Of a stretch of DNA of 64,000 nucleotides, positions 54,034 to 63,102 are shown piece by piece. The stretch spans positions 1,054,001 through 1,118,000 of the forward strand of contig NC_010334.1 in assembly GCF_000019185.1 (NCBI RefSeq). The letters run 5' to 3'. Position 1 is the first letter of the stretch, and each line of letters opens with the position of its first letter. Source of the DNA: Shewanella halifaxensis HAW-EB4. GTDB taxonomy: Bacteria; Pseudomonadota; Gammaproteobacteria; Enterobacterales; Shewanellaceae. The notes beneath the pieces were generated by a model that was given only the letters and a program-made list of their open reading frames with translations, was not told the origin of the DNA and did no database searches. The position numbers and the translations under genes are program-made.

Positions 54034-55284
54034 ATGGATGATTTAACTAAGTTAGGACTAACGGTATCAGAGTTACGCTTCGCCCTAGATACGTTTTACT
54101 TTTTGATTTCGGGCGCATTGGTGATGTGGATGGCAGCAGGTTTTGCCATGTTAGAAGCGGGCTTAGTACGCTCGAAGAATACCACTGAAATTTTGACTAA
54201 AAACGTCTGTTTGTATTCGATAGCTTGCGTGATGTATCTGATTGTCGGCTATAACATCATGTATGTTGATAACAGCGAGGGAGGATGGCTACCATCATTT
54301 GGCTCGCTTATTGGCTCCCAGGCTGACGGGGCCGACCATGCTCTAGAGTCTGATTTTTTCTTCCAAGTGGTATTTGTGGCTACGGCTATGTCGATTGTAT
54401 CGGGTGCGGTTGCTGAGCGTATGAAGCTATGGGCCTTTTTAACGTTTTCGGTATTTATGACGGCCGTTATCTATCCGGTTGAAGGTTACTGGACCTGGGG
54501 CGGCGGCTTCTTATCGACAGCGGGTTTCGTCGACTTTGCCGGTAGCGGAATTGTGCATATGGCTGGCGCTGCGGCGGCGCTTTCAGGTGTGCTGCTTTTA
54601 GGCGCTCGCAAAGGTAAATATGGTGCCAATGGTCAAGTGAACCCTATTCCTGGTTCAAACTTACCCATGGCAACGTTAGGTATGTTTATTTTATGGATGG
54701 GTTGGTTTGGCTTTAATGGTGGCTCACAACTTTTGGTTTCTGATGCGGAAAATGCCAGCGCCGTGGCTAAAATATTTGTTAACACCAACTCGGCGGCCGC
54801 ATTTGGTGCTATTGCTGCGCTCATTGTATGTCGACTGATTTGGGGGAAGGCTGACTTGACCATGATCTTAAATGGTGCATTGGCAGGTTTGGTGGCAATT
54901 ACTGCCGATCCGTTATCTCCATCACTTACGATGGCTGGCGTTATCGGTATTGTCGCGGGTGGCTTAGTGGTGTTCTCGATTGTTGCCTTTGATAGAGTGA
55001 AAATCGATGATCCTGTTGGTGCTATCTCGGTTCACGGTGTGGCGGGGCTACTTGGACTTGTACTCGTGCCAGTATCAAATGCCGATGCATCACTTATGAC
55101 TCAACTATATGGCGCTGCAGTAATTTTTGGCTGGGTATTTTTGGCGTCGACAGTGGTTTGGTTTACGTTGAAAGTGACCATGGGGATCCGTGTTACAGAG
55201 GAGGAAGAGTATAATGGAATGGATGCTTCTGATTGTGGCATTGATGCTTATCCTGAATTTGTATCGGTTAAGGGAGGGAGCTAG
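54034..55284 (+). CDS. amtB: Ammonium transporter AmtB
   Basis: This 416-residue channel/transporter has eleven or so membrane helices. Family landmarks are FAMLEAGLVRSKNT near residue 32, the pore His in VHMAGAAAALSGVL and the second pore His in ISVHGVAGLLGL. It takes up ammonium under nitrogen limitation and is gated by GlnK. AAGGGGAC precedes the start. Translation shows no cleavable signal peptide of the long Amt type. Confidence 0.95.
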   Translation: MDDLTKLGLTVSELRFALDTFYFLISGALVMWMAAGFAMLEAGLVRSKNTTEILTKNVCLYSIACVMYLIVGYNIMYVDNSEGGWLPSFGSLIGSQADGADHALESDFFFQVVFVATAMSIVSGAVAERMKLWAFLTFSVFMTAVIYPVEGYWTWGGGFLSTAGFVDFAGSGIVHMAGAAAALSGVLLLGARKGKYGANGQVNPIPGSNLPMATLGMFILWMGWFGFNGGSQLLVSDAENASAVAKIFVNTNSAAAFGAIAALIVCRLIWGKADLTMILNGALAGLVAITADPLSPSLTMAGVIGIVAGGLVVFSIVAFDRVKIDDPVGAISVHGVAGLLGLVLVPVSNADASLMTQLYGAAVIFGWVFLASTVVWFTLKVTMGIRVTEEEEYNGMDASDCGIDAYPEFVSVKGGS

Positions 55285-55321
55285 GCATTCAATAGCCAGT
55301 TTCAAGGCATGATATAAATTC

Positions 55322-55356
55322 AGGGCTTATACCGTTCGGTATAGGCCCTTCTTTTG
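55322..55356 (+). terminator. Terminator of glnK-amtB
   Basis: The stem AGGGC-TTATACC / GGTATA-GGCCCT closes on GTTC and is followed by TTCTTTT. Confidence 0.8.
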
Positions 55357-55512
55357 GCCTAAATCAGCAGCCTCAGAAGGTGATTTCCTATTTTCAGTCC
55401 TAAATAACCTTATGGAGTATTAACTCCATGTATCCCTTTGTGACTTGTGTGTTTAATGCTCAATAAATTTAGGCTAAAGTAAGTCATGTCGTGCCCCGTT
55501 AATGGACCCTTT

Positions 55513-55851
55513 ATGAAAGTATTGAAAATACTGAGCTCTATATTGCTTATAACACTGGCTGTAAGTGCGAGCGCGGGTCAAGTTGTGGTACGAAAATCCA
55601 GTGAGCCGTTCGATGCATTTGCGGTAAGAGATGAAGTGCAAAGGCTGCATGAGTGGCGTGAAGCCTTACGTTATCAGCAACAAATTCAAATATTACAAAG
55701 CTTACCTTTTGGTTGTGTGCCTTTCGCTGTGCCCTATCGATATTTTTCCTGCCATGGCTTATTTTACCGACCTTATGGTTTTCATAATAAAGAGCTTTTT
55801 ATTCAAATAGACCCTCCAGTAAAGAAGGCTCCTAAGGTCCCACTTAACTAG
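55513..55851 (+). CDS. Small exported protein, hypothetical
   Basis: This 112-residue protein is not recognised. The signal peptide is MKVLKILSSILLITLAVSASA. The mature part has a charged helical segment (RDEVQRLHEWREALRYQQQ), then an aromatic- and proline-rich tail with two cysteines (LPFGCVPFAVPYRYFSC). An in-frame ATG lies nine codons upstream at 55486; ATG at 55513 begins the signal peptide. The neighbouring lipoprotein gene starts 119 bases later. Confidence 0.65.
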   Translation: MKVLKILSSILLITLAVSASAGQVVVRKSSEPFDAFAVRDEVQRLHEWREALRYQQQIQILQSLPFGCVPFAVPYRYFSCHGLFYRPYGFHNKELFIQIDPPVKKAPKVPLN

Positions 55852-55970
55852 CACTTAGGATACGCTGCAAAAGCGTCAATCGTTAGATTTACGTTTTGTA
55901 ACGCATTTACCCTATAGCTTGTCATTCATGGCATATGCTTAATGCACTGAGCCCTTGTGTTGAGTGTGTA

Positions 55971-57137
55971 ATGAATCGAACTATTTTGTTGCTAGTGATT
56001 ATGCTGACCAGCCTCTTTTGCGGCTGTGCGAGTCAGGCGCCTGAACCTGCCCAAGATCTACATGCTTATTTTCATGACCAGCATTTTAGTCCGGCTAATG
56101 GACTCCCAAGTGCCGATGAGCTGTTTGATTTACCTGATGAGGCCGTGGTTAGCCTTAAGCGGGAACTGATGCGCTCGAAGAGCTTTTTGCAGCAAAATAA
56201 TGTGATGATGCATGAATGGTTAGCAAACTACATTAATGCAGCCGATGGCGGTTTTCGTTACGCCGATAATGTGACTCGCCTTGCTAGTGATACTTTTAAT
56301 GACAGAGAGGGTAACTGTTTGTCGTTAGTGGTATTAACCGCTGCGCTCGCCGAAGAGATAGGGGTTAAGGTTGAGTTTCAAGAGATAGGGATCCCGCCAG
56401 TGTGGGACAGGCAAGGAGGCTTCTATCTGGTTAATGGTCACATTAACTTGAAGCTGTTACCTCAAGATAATGGCAATGTCTTCAACATCTCTACCCGCTC
56501 TATACAAATCGATTTTTTACCTGAGCGTGCTATGCAGGGATATAAAAAGCAACGGGTCAACAAGTCTACTGTTATCTCTATGTTTTATAACAATATTGCC
56601 GCGGAGGCATTAGTTGATGGAGATTATGATCGTGCCTATGGATTACTGAAGTTGGCACTTGCCGAACAGAGCCATTTTTTACCTGCCTTGAATACTCTGG
56701 CGGTGCTCTATCGCTATAAAGGACTCAGCTCGCAAGCTGAGGCACTTTATCAATACACCTTGAGGGTAAATCCTGAAGATATGAATGCGCTAAATAATTA
56801 CGCCATCATGTTGTCTGCGCAAGATAGACTCGATGAATGGGCCGATGTGCATAAAGTGTTGGAGCTAGCGCGTATACGTAACCCCTATTATTACTATGGT
56901 ATGGCGCAGCAAGCTTACTTTGATAAAGACTATCAGGACGCCCTACTTTGGTATAAGCGAGCGATAGCCAAAGCCGATTACCGCCATGAGTTTTATTTTG
57001 GTCTATCGCGAACGTATTGGGTGACGGGCGATGAAATGCGTGCACAGCAGAGCTTAAAGAAGGCACTCAGCTTAACGACAGATGGCCAGCATAAACGTCG
57101 ATATCAATCGAAACTGCATGCGATGAGCAGTCACTAA
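55971..57137 (+). CDS. Transglutaminase-like/TPR lipoprotein
   Basis: This 388-residue probable lipoprotein has a signal with a lipobox-like FCGC near residue 18. The middle (about 90-150) includes DREGNCLSLVVLTAALAEEIGV, which resembles the catalytic cysteine region of transglutaminase-like proteins. The C-terminal half consists of TPR-like helices (LVDGDYDRAYGLLKLALAEQ, YKGLSSQAEALYQYTLRVNP and DYQDALLWYKRAIAKA). It may be a periplasmic scaffold or peptidase-like protein. The frame extends to 55935; ATG at 55971 matches the signal peptide. Confidence 0.75.
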   Translation: MNRTILLLVIMLTSLFCGCASQAPEPAQDLHAYFHDQHFSPANGLPSADELFDLPDEAVVSLKRELMRSKSFLQQNNVMMHEWLANYINAADGGFRYADNVTRLASDTFNDREGNCLSLVVLTAALAEEIGVKVEFQEIGIPPVWDRQGGFYLVNGHINLKLLPQDNGNVFNISTRSIQIDFLPERAMQGYKKQRVNKSTVISMFYNNIAAEALVDGDYDRAYGLLKLALAEQSHFLPALNTLAVLYRYKGLSSQAEALYQYTLRVNPEDMNALNNYAIMLSAQDRLDEWADVHKVLELARIRNPYYYYGMAQQAYFDKDYQDALLWYKRAIAKADYRHEFYFGLSRTYWVTGDEMRAQQSLKKALSLTTDGQHKRRYQSKLHAMSSH

Positions 57138-57616
57138 GAAACTCTGTTGTTAACAGAACCTATGTCAGCTAATAGTCTGTGCGTTCACTTTCTGCATGAT
57201 CCCGTATACCTCAAGTTTTAAGCCCTTAGTTCAATTGATTGGTTTAATTAAATGGTTTAATCCATTTGATTGATACTTTAGATGAGTTTGCTCAGATCTT
57301 AATTAGCTGCAGTGCTAAACAGTACCGAGTTATTTAATAGCTATTATCTCTTTATTGTTTTGTGCATACAGCAGGCTTTAGCTTTTAAACTGTAACCTTT
57401 GGAGAGTAATTAACAGTTTAGTCCGCCTATTTGTTGGTTTGCTCCAGCATTTTATATATTTTTTTAAATGCTATTTTCTTTTTAAACAAATGGTTAAAAA
57501 TATTTATATGAAATAATCATAACTTGATTGCAATCCAAGTTCATACTGGATAAATTGAATGCAGTATCGCAATTGAGAGATCTGTATTCATAGGCTAGAC
57601 GGAGCTAAGTATTACC
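57138..57616. other. AT-rich gap upstream of aroG
   Basis: These 479 bases hold no supported gene. Long A- and T-runs (57450-57510) may curve the DNA. I looked for TyrR boxes (TGTAAA-N6-TTTACA) and saw no convincing one. Confidence 0.5.
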
Positions 57617-58672
57617 ATGTATTACCAAAATGATGATGTTCGAATTAATAAGATTAAAGAGCTGTTACCTCCAATTGCAATTTTGGAACGATTTCCGGCA
57701 ACAGAGAACGCATCAGCGACCGTATTTAATGCCCGTGAAAGCATACATAATATTTTAGCGAAGAAAGATGACCGACTATTGGTGGTGATCGGCCCGTGTT
57801 CTATTCATGATCCCGCGGCAGCGATCGAGTACGGTAAACGTTTAGTTGAACTCAGAGAGCGCTACAAAGAACAGCTAGAGATCGTGATGCGAGTCTACTT
57901 TGAAAAGCCGCGCACCACTGTTGGCTGGAAAGGTCTGATCAACGATCCAGACATGGATAATAGCTTCAAGCTAAATGATGGTTTGCGTACTGCGCGAAAG
58001 CTGCTGTTAGACTTAAACAACATTGGCCTGCCTACGGCTGGTGAGTTTTTAGATATGATCACGCCGCAGTATGTGGCCGATCTCATGTGTTGGGGGGCAA
58101 TTGGTGCCCGTACGACTGAGTCTCAAGTACATCGTGAATTGGCATCGGGTCTATCAAGCGCAGTTGGTTTCAAAAATGGTACAGATGGTACCATCAAGGT
58201 GGCTATTGACGCTATCGGTGCAGCCAGTGCACCACATCACTTCTTATCTGTGACTAAGTTTGGCCATTCGGCGATTGTCGAGACTAAGGGAAATCCTGAC
58301 TGTCATATTATTTTACGTGGCGGTAAAGAGCCTAACTATAGTGCCGAACATGTGGCCGAAATTAATCAACAATTGGATAAGGCTGGTCTTGCGAAAAACA
58401 TCATGATTGACTTTAGCCACGCAAATAGTAGTAAACAGTTCAAACGTCAGATGCTGGTTTGCGATGATGTTGCAGCACAAATGGCGAACGGTGATAGCTC
58501 CATCTTTGGCGTAATGGTAGAAAGCAACTTGATTGAAGGGCGCCAGGATCACATCGAAGGACACTCACTTTGCTACGGCCAGAGTGTGACGGACGCTTGC
58601 ATCGGTTGGCAAGATACTGAAAAGCTGCTGGCAACACTTAATGATAGTGTTGTTAAGCGTAGAGTCGCTTAA
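57617..58672 (+). CDS. aroG: 3-deoxy-7-phosphoheptulonate (DAHP) synthase AroG
   Basis: This enzyme condenses phosphoenolpyruvate and erythrose-4-phosphate in the first step of the shikimate pathway. The 351-residue product matches the class I DAHP synthase family over its full length: GPCSIHDP (about 59-66), RVYFEKPRTTVGWKGLINDP, GARTTESQVHRELASGLS and DFSHANSSKQ. The N-terminal MYYQNDDVRI is closest to the Phe-regulated AroG isozyme. Stand-alone, with a strong terminator. Confidence 0.93.
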   Translation: MYYQNDDVRINKIKELLPPIAILERFPATENASATVFNARESIHNILAKKDDRLLVVIGPCSIHDPAAAIEYGKRLVELRERYKEQLEIVMRVYFEKPRTTVGWKGLINDPDMDNSFKLNDGLRTARKLLLDLNNIGLPTAGEFLDMITPQYVADLMCWGAIGARTTESQVHRELASGLSSAVGFKNGTDGTIKVAIDAIGAASAPHHFLSVTKFGHSAIVETKGNPDCHIILRGGKEPNYSAEHVAEINQQLDKAGLAKNIMIDFSHANSSKQFKRQMLVCDDVAAQMANGDSSIFGVMVESNLIEGRQDHIEGHSLCYGQSVTDACIGWQDTEKLLATLNDSVVKRRVA

Positions 58673-58683
58673 TTGATAAAAAC

Positions 58684-58713
58684 AAAAAAAGGAGGCATTA
58701 GCCTCCTTTTTTG
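58684..58713 (+). terminator. Terminator of aroG
   Basis: The stem AAAAAAGGAGGC / GCCTCCTTTTTT has the short loop ATTA. It may also serve the small gene on the other strand. Confidence 0.9.
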
Positions 58714-58736
58714 ATCACTTACTTAGTGAGATAAAA

Positions 58737-58913
58737 TTATTTTCTATCTTGTTCAAGTAAATACTCATTGGCTTTAGCTAAGCTGCCAAAAGAAGCAATT
58801 AAATTACTTTGTCCCTTTTCTTGTATTTCTGGGTTCCCTGATTGGGTCATCATCCATATCCATGTTTGGATGAGTGGTAAAGGGGGATATTTGGGCTTGG
58901 ATGAATCAAGCAT
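58737..58913 (-). CDS. Short 58-residue protein, hypothetical
   Basis: Minus-strand reading from ATG at 58913 gives 58 residues beginning MLDSSKPKYPPLPLIQTW and ending LAKANEYLLEQDRK. AAAGGA lies seven bases upstream of the ATG. The frame has an amphipathic C-terminal helix and no membrane segment. The function is not recognised. It ends just before the aroG terminator, which would work for it too. The good ribosome site and protein-like composition make it likely real. Confidence 0.65.
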   Translation of the reverse strand: MLDSSKPKYPPLPLIQTWIWMMTQSGNPEIQEKGQSNLIASFGSLAKANEYLLEQDRK

Positions 58914-59254
58914 GTTTGCATCCTTTTGTCGTTAACTTGAAAGAGCTGTATTTAGCTCTTTTAACCTGCTCACTCTTAATTTTATAGTGCTGAGGGTATC
59001 AAAATCTTTTCTTTGGGTTAACAGAATTTGCGCTACCTCGTACAAATTTTTCGAAAAATGTGCAAACTAACCCAATTAGAAAGCGTTATCGGTACCTGCT
59101 CAGTCTAAAGTCGCACGATAACATAGCCTTTAGCGAGTGTCTGTTAACTTTTTAATTACATGGGCAAGGTTTTTTAGCATCTGAAATCGTTAACTTGTTG
59201 TCATTAAATCAGAAATGCCTTCTTTGTGAATTTTAAAATTTTTTGGAATAAAAA
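58914..59254. other. Gap before the ABC exporter gene
   Basis: This AT-rich divergent region of 341 bases has no gene. GAAAGCGTTATCG at 59079 repeats an arm of the palindrome upstream of fba. Confidence 0.45.
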
Positions 59255-61036
59255 ATGCGCCCTTCACTATATTTTGATGAACCGATAGGCAACATAAATT
59301 GGCATGTACTGCGCATGTTATGGCCCTATTTAATTGAGTTTAAGCAGAGAGTCGGTTTAGCATTATTGTGTTTAGTCATTGCGAAAGTTGCCAGCGTTGG
59401 ATTGCCGTTTGTCCTTAAGGCTCTTGTCGATGGCCTCTCTGGTTCATCTGCCGAAAAACTCATCGCTGTCCCCATCTCTTTAGTGATCGCTTATGGCGGA
59501 ATACGTCTATTAAATACCATCATTTCAGAGGTGAGAGATACCCTCTTTGGGCGTGTTACTGAGCGAGCCATTCGCCGTTTAGGCATGGCGGTATTTGAGC
59601 ACCTACATCGTTTGGATATGGCATTTCATTTAGAGCGCAGAACAGGAGGATTATCGCGAGATATTGAGCGCGGTACCAGTGGTATGAGCTTTTTGATGCG
59701 CTTTATGGTGTTCAATATCGTGCCGACGATTTTAGAAATCGTACTGGTCGTGGGGATCCTATTTTATAACTACGGCTATGCCTTTGCTGGCGTAACGCTG
59801 CTTTCGGTTATTGTTTACGGGACATACTCTATTATCGCCACCGAGTGGCGTACCGGCTATGTACGTGATGCGGCCAAAGCCGACTCGCTATCTAACACGC
59901 GAGCGGTTGATAGTTTGCTTAATTATGAAACGGTGAAGTATTTTAATAATGAGCAATATGAAGCTAAGCAATATGATGCAGCATTGGCTCTATGGGAGCA
60001 GGCTAAACGTAAGAATCGCTTATCCCTGTTTGCGCTAAATGCGGGTCAAGCTTGTATTATCTCGGTGGCGATGACGCTGATGTTAGGTATGGCGGCGAAT
60101 GATGTTGTGCAGGGTAAGATGACGATAGGTGACTTTGTACTGATCAACGCCTTTATGATGCAGTTATTTATTCCACTTAATTTCTTAGGCTTTGTGTATC
60201 GAGAGATCCGTGGTGCTTTTGCCAATATCGAGCGTATGTTTGCTTTACTGGACAAGGTTCCTATGATTAATGACTCTGCCAATGCCAAAACTCAAGCACT
60301 AACACAGGGGCGAGTGTCATTCGAACATGTGGGATTCCGTTATGACTCTAGGGCCATTTTGGATGATGTGAGTTTTACTATTGAAGCTGGGCAAAAAGTG
60401 GCAATCGTAGGCGATAGCGGCGCGGGTAAATCGACCTTAGTTAAATTGCTATTTCGTTTTTACGATGTGGTTGATGGACGTATTTGTATCGATGGTCACG
60501 ACATTCGCACCGTGACTCAAGATAGCTTGAGGCAAGCCATTGCCATCGTTCCCCAAGATACGGTGTTATTTAACGATACCTTGATTGAAAATATTCGTTA
60601 TGGTCGACCAACTGCTAGCATGGAGGATGTCAATAGCGCAATTCAGATGGCACATCTGAGTCAATTTATTGAAAGCTTACCTGATGGTGGGCAAACTCGA
60701 GTCGGTGAGCGCGGCTTAAAGTTATCGGGTGGTGAGAAGCAGCGTGTGGCTATCGCCAGAGCGATATTGAAAAAGTCACCCATTTTGGTATTTGATGAGG
60801 CGACCTCATCGTTAGATAGTCATTCTGAACAGGCCATTCTTACAGCATTAAAAGAGGTGGCGAAAGGTCACACGAGTTTAGTCATTGCCCATCGGCTTTC
60901 TACGGTTGTTGATGCCGATCGAATCATAGTACTGAGTAAAGGAAAAGTTGTTGAAACGGGAAGCCATAATGATTTACTCGCCGCTTGCGGTCTCTATGCC
61001 AACTTGTGGCGAGTACAGCAGGAGTCTGGTCGATAA
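59255..61036 (+). CDS. Atm1-type ABC exporter (fused permease-ATPase)
   Basis: This 593-residue half-transporter has six membrane helices (about 30-315) followed by an ATPase domain. The permease has the Atm1/HMT1 signature NYETVKYFNN (223-232). The ATPase domain carries Walker A GDSGAGKST (386-394), the signature LSGGEKQR, Walker B ILVFDEATSSLD and the switch His in VIAHRLST. Related proteins export glutathione conjugates or metal complexes and bear on Fe-S cluster or heavy-metal homeostasis. It works as a homodimer. Confidence 0.9.
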   Translation: MRPSLYFDEPIGNINWHVLRMLWPYLIEFKQRVGLALLCLVIAKVASVGLPFVLKALVDGLSGSSAEKLIAVPISLVIAYGGIRLLNTIISEVRDTLFGRVTERAIRRLGMAVFEHLHRLDMAFHLERRTGGLSRDIERGTSGMSFLMRFMVFNIVPTILEIVLVVGILFYNYGYAFAGVTLLSVIVYGTYSIIATEWRTGYVRDAAKADSLSNTRAVDSLLNYETVKYFNNEQYEAKQYDAALALWEQAKRKNRLSLFALNAGQACIISVAMTLMLGMAANDVVQGKMTIGDFVLINAFMMQLFIPLNFLGFVYREIRGAFANIERMFALLDKVPMINDSANAKTQALTQGRVSFEHVGFRYDSRAILDDVSFTIEAGQKVAIVGDSGAGKSTLVKLLFRFYDVVDGRICIDGHDIRTVTQDSLRQAIAIVPQDTVLFNDTLIENIRYGRPTASMEDVNSAIQMAHLSQFIESLPDGGQTRVGERGLKLSGGEKQRVAIARAILKKSPILVFDEATSSLDSHSEQAILTALKEVAKGHTSLVIAHRLSTVVDADRIIVLSKGKVVETGSHNDLLAACGLYANLWRVQQESGR

Positions 61037-61126
61037 ATTAGAGATTGATTAAGAAAAGTCTGTGTCGGATTCAGCATAGGTTCAGTTTTATATGTCTATA
61101 ATTGCCCATAATTTAACGGGAAGCTA

Positions 61127-61405
61127 ATGCAGAAGGTTACAATGAAAAATATACCTATACAGGTCCACATTGAAGGGCAAGAAAGCAAAGTTAATACAGA
61201 CTGGCTAGCGATTATGGCAACGCTAAAAAAACGCGGGCTGGAAAATGATGAACTTGAAGTCGTATATTTTGAATTGTGTGCCGGTATGCGCGTGACGACT
61301 CGAGGTCTCGGTTTAGCTAAAACTTCGCCTACTGAGGCGTTGCCAGGTCTATTGTATGAGCCAAAATTTTCGGCTCGAGATTATGCTGGCATGTTGAGCG
61401 CCTAA
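61127..61405 (+). CDS. Small hypothetical cytosolic protein
   Basis: This 92-residue protein is not recognised. It has no signal or membrane segment; the sequence includes WLAIMATLKKRGLENDELEV and RVTTRGLGLAKTSPTEALPG. A second in-frame ATG at 61142 is possible. It lies 90 bases after the ABC exporter gene and could be in its transcript. Its stop codon overlaps that of the convergent 65-residue gene. Confidence 0.65.
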   Translation: MQKVTMKNIPIQVHIEGQESKVNTDWLAIMATLKKRGLENDELEVVYFELCAGMRVTTRGLGLAKTSPTEALPGLLYEPKFSARDYAGMLSA

Positions 61406-61599
61406 AAGTTCAGTTTACCAATTTTCCAACCGTCACAAACGAGCTTAGGTTTTGGGGAGTGGTCTGTTATCGGGGTTAAACCTGTGATCCTTCCCTCTCT
61501 AAAGCAGATATATTCCCCTTCAATTACAGTCATACGTTCACAACTATTACAGCCTGATGAAAACACTTTGGTGTTTGGCTGTATATTTAAGTTGTTCAT
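61402..61599 (-). CDS. Small four-cysteine protein, hypothetical
   Basis: This 65-residue protein has four cysteines, C17 and C20 as a CNSC pair, then C32 and C55, which could bind zinc or an Fe-S cluster. GGAG precedes the ATG by eight bases. The family is not recognised. Its TAG stop overlaps the TAA of the convergent gene by two bases (61402-61405). Confidence 0.65.
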   Translation of the reverse strand: MNNLNIQPNTKVFSSGCNSCERMTVIEGEYICFREGRITGLTPITDHSPKPKLVCDGWKIGKLNF

Positions 61600-62144
61600 A
61601 GTGTGTCTCCAGTAAGTCTTAGGGTCTCAATGGCTTTAGCTAATCTTATATTGAGTTAAAGCAGTACTTGATCGTGGTTGTTTGTTATGCGTGTACTTTT
61701 AGCGCTTGGCTTTTTGTCACAAGACTCTTGCAAAAACGTTTCGCATAAAACTTTGTTTATGTGATGCACTTTGCTTTTTAAGGTGCTTTTGTGAGGTCGG
61801 CATTAAATCATCTAAATACAAATAGTCCAAGTCTAATTTGCTAGATTCTCTTTACTTTTCATTTTGTCTTTGTTTGATTTTCATTTTGTTTTTACTTGGT
61901 CTTTATTTCGTCTTCGTTTCGCCTTTGTTTTATCTACATCTCATCGTTTTTTATCGTTTAGTCGGCTGACTCATTAATCTAGAGTAGCTTGGCTAAAGTG
62001 GGTTTTTATTAGGCTTACTTTACCTTGAGTAAGTAAAAGGCTGTCGAGTATTTACTTGTATGAAATATCAACAGCGTTTAGATTAATCTTTGTGAAGCCG
62101 GAATAAAAGTTTATGCTGAATTAAACGAAACGGGGGAGTGTCTT
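61600..62144. other. Gap with pyrimidine-rich tract before fpr
   Basis: These 545 bases have no gene. From about 61847 to 61935 the plus strand is nearly all T, C and G in an irregular pattern like TTTCGTC and TTTGTTT, a degenerate low-complexity tract. GGGGGAG before 62145 is the fpr ribosome site. Confidence 0.6.
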
Positions 62145-62894
62145 ATGTGGATTGAAGGGCAGGTCATCGAGCGGCGAGATTGGAACGACAAGCTGTTCTC
62201 TCTAAAAATTAAGGTCGACATTGGAGACTTTAAAGCGGGACAGTTTATTAAGTTAAGTCAGGTCGTGAATGATAAGAGGATCGGCCGGGCATACTCACTC
62301 GTTAATCCGCCAGGGTGTGATTATATTGAGGTGTTGGCGGTGGCTGTTGAGGAGGGGCTACTATCACCTAACCTACAAGCGCTAAATATTGGCGATGTTA
62401 TTGATGTTGCCACCAAAGCCTCGGGGTTTATGACACTCGATGAACTGCCTAAAGATGAGCACAGGGGAAGGCATCTGTGGTTTTTAGCCACAGGTACGGC
62501 AGTGGGGCCTTTTATCTCGATGATGAATACCTGCGAGCCTTGGAAAACCTATGAAAGGTTAGTATTAGTCTATGGGGTGCGTAAAGTTGAAGACTTGGCG
62601 TATCTTGAGCAGCTGAAGGCTTTTGAAGCGAGATACCCTGAGCAATTTAGACTGGTATTATCGGTAACTCGTGAACAGTATCACGGCGCTTTAATGAGTC
62701 GTATCCCCGACGGCATCATCTCTGGAGATCTAGAAGCGAAAGCTGGATTAAGGCTTAGCCCAAAGGATTCGCAAGTGATGATCTGTGGTAATCCTGAGAT
62801 GATCATCGCATCACAACAAGTACTTAGCGCAAGGGGATTAACAAAGAATCTGCGCCGAGCACCCGGGCAGGTGACCGTTGAGAGATATTGGTGA
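62145..62894 (+). CDS. fpr: Ferredoxin/flavodoxin-NADP+ reductase
   Basis: This 249-residue flavoenzyme moves electrons between NADPH and ferredoxin or flavodoxin. The FAD-binding motif is RAYS at 48-51, the NADP site ATGTAVGPFISMM lies near 115, and VLVYGVRKVEDL and MICGNPEMI follow. The C-terminal VERYW is typical of bacterial Fpr, where the aromatic end stacks on FAD. In E. coli the gene is in the SoxRS regulon; no sox box was identified here. Confidence 0.93.
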   Translation: MWIEGQVIERRDWNDKLFSLKIKVDIGDFKAGQFIKLSQVVNDKRIGRAYSLVNPPGCDYIEVLAVAVEEGLLSPNLQALNIGDVIDVATKASGFMTLDELPKDEHRGRHLWFLATGTAVGPFISMMNTCEPWKTYERLVLVYGVRKVEDLAYLEQLKAFEARYPEQFRLVLSVTREQYHGALMSRIPDGIISGDLEAKAGLRLSPKDSQVMICGNPEMIIASQQVLSARGLTKNLRRAPGQVTVERYW

Positions 62895-63036
62895 TCTAAC
62901 ATCTTCGGTTAATAAGACATTACGTCTAGCTAAGGTAGTGTAAGTTTAGTGTTTGCTCATGTAGATCAAGTTGTCATTTTTGAGTTAAAAATATGACGAA
63001 TACTTGCTGTTTGTGTGAGTTTTGATTACTCTCGTT

Positions 63037-63055
63037 GCAATTGAGAATTATTATC
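63037..63055. promoter_or_regulatory. Fur box upstream of the ferric-iron binding protein gene
   Basis: GCAATTGAGAATTATTATC matches the Fur consensus GATAATGATAATCATTATC at 14 of 19 positions. It lies 48 bases before the start codon, where iron-bound Fur would block transcription. Confidence 0.65.
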
Positions 63056-63102
63056 AGTCGTTTTTCGCTGATAATTTCGATACTTGTCTAGGGAGAAGAG
63101 TA

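Noticed and set aside
57138..57616. TyrR box or trp/phe leader upstream of aroG
   Set aside because: No TGTAAA-N6-TTTACA match and no leader peptide rich in aromatic codons before a hairpin were found.
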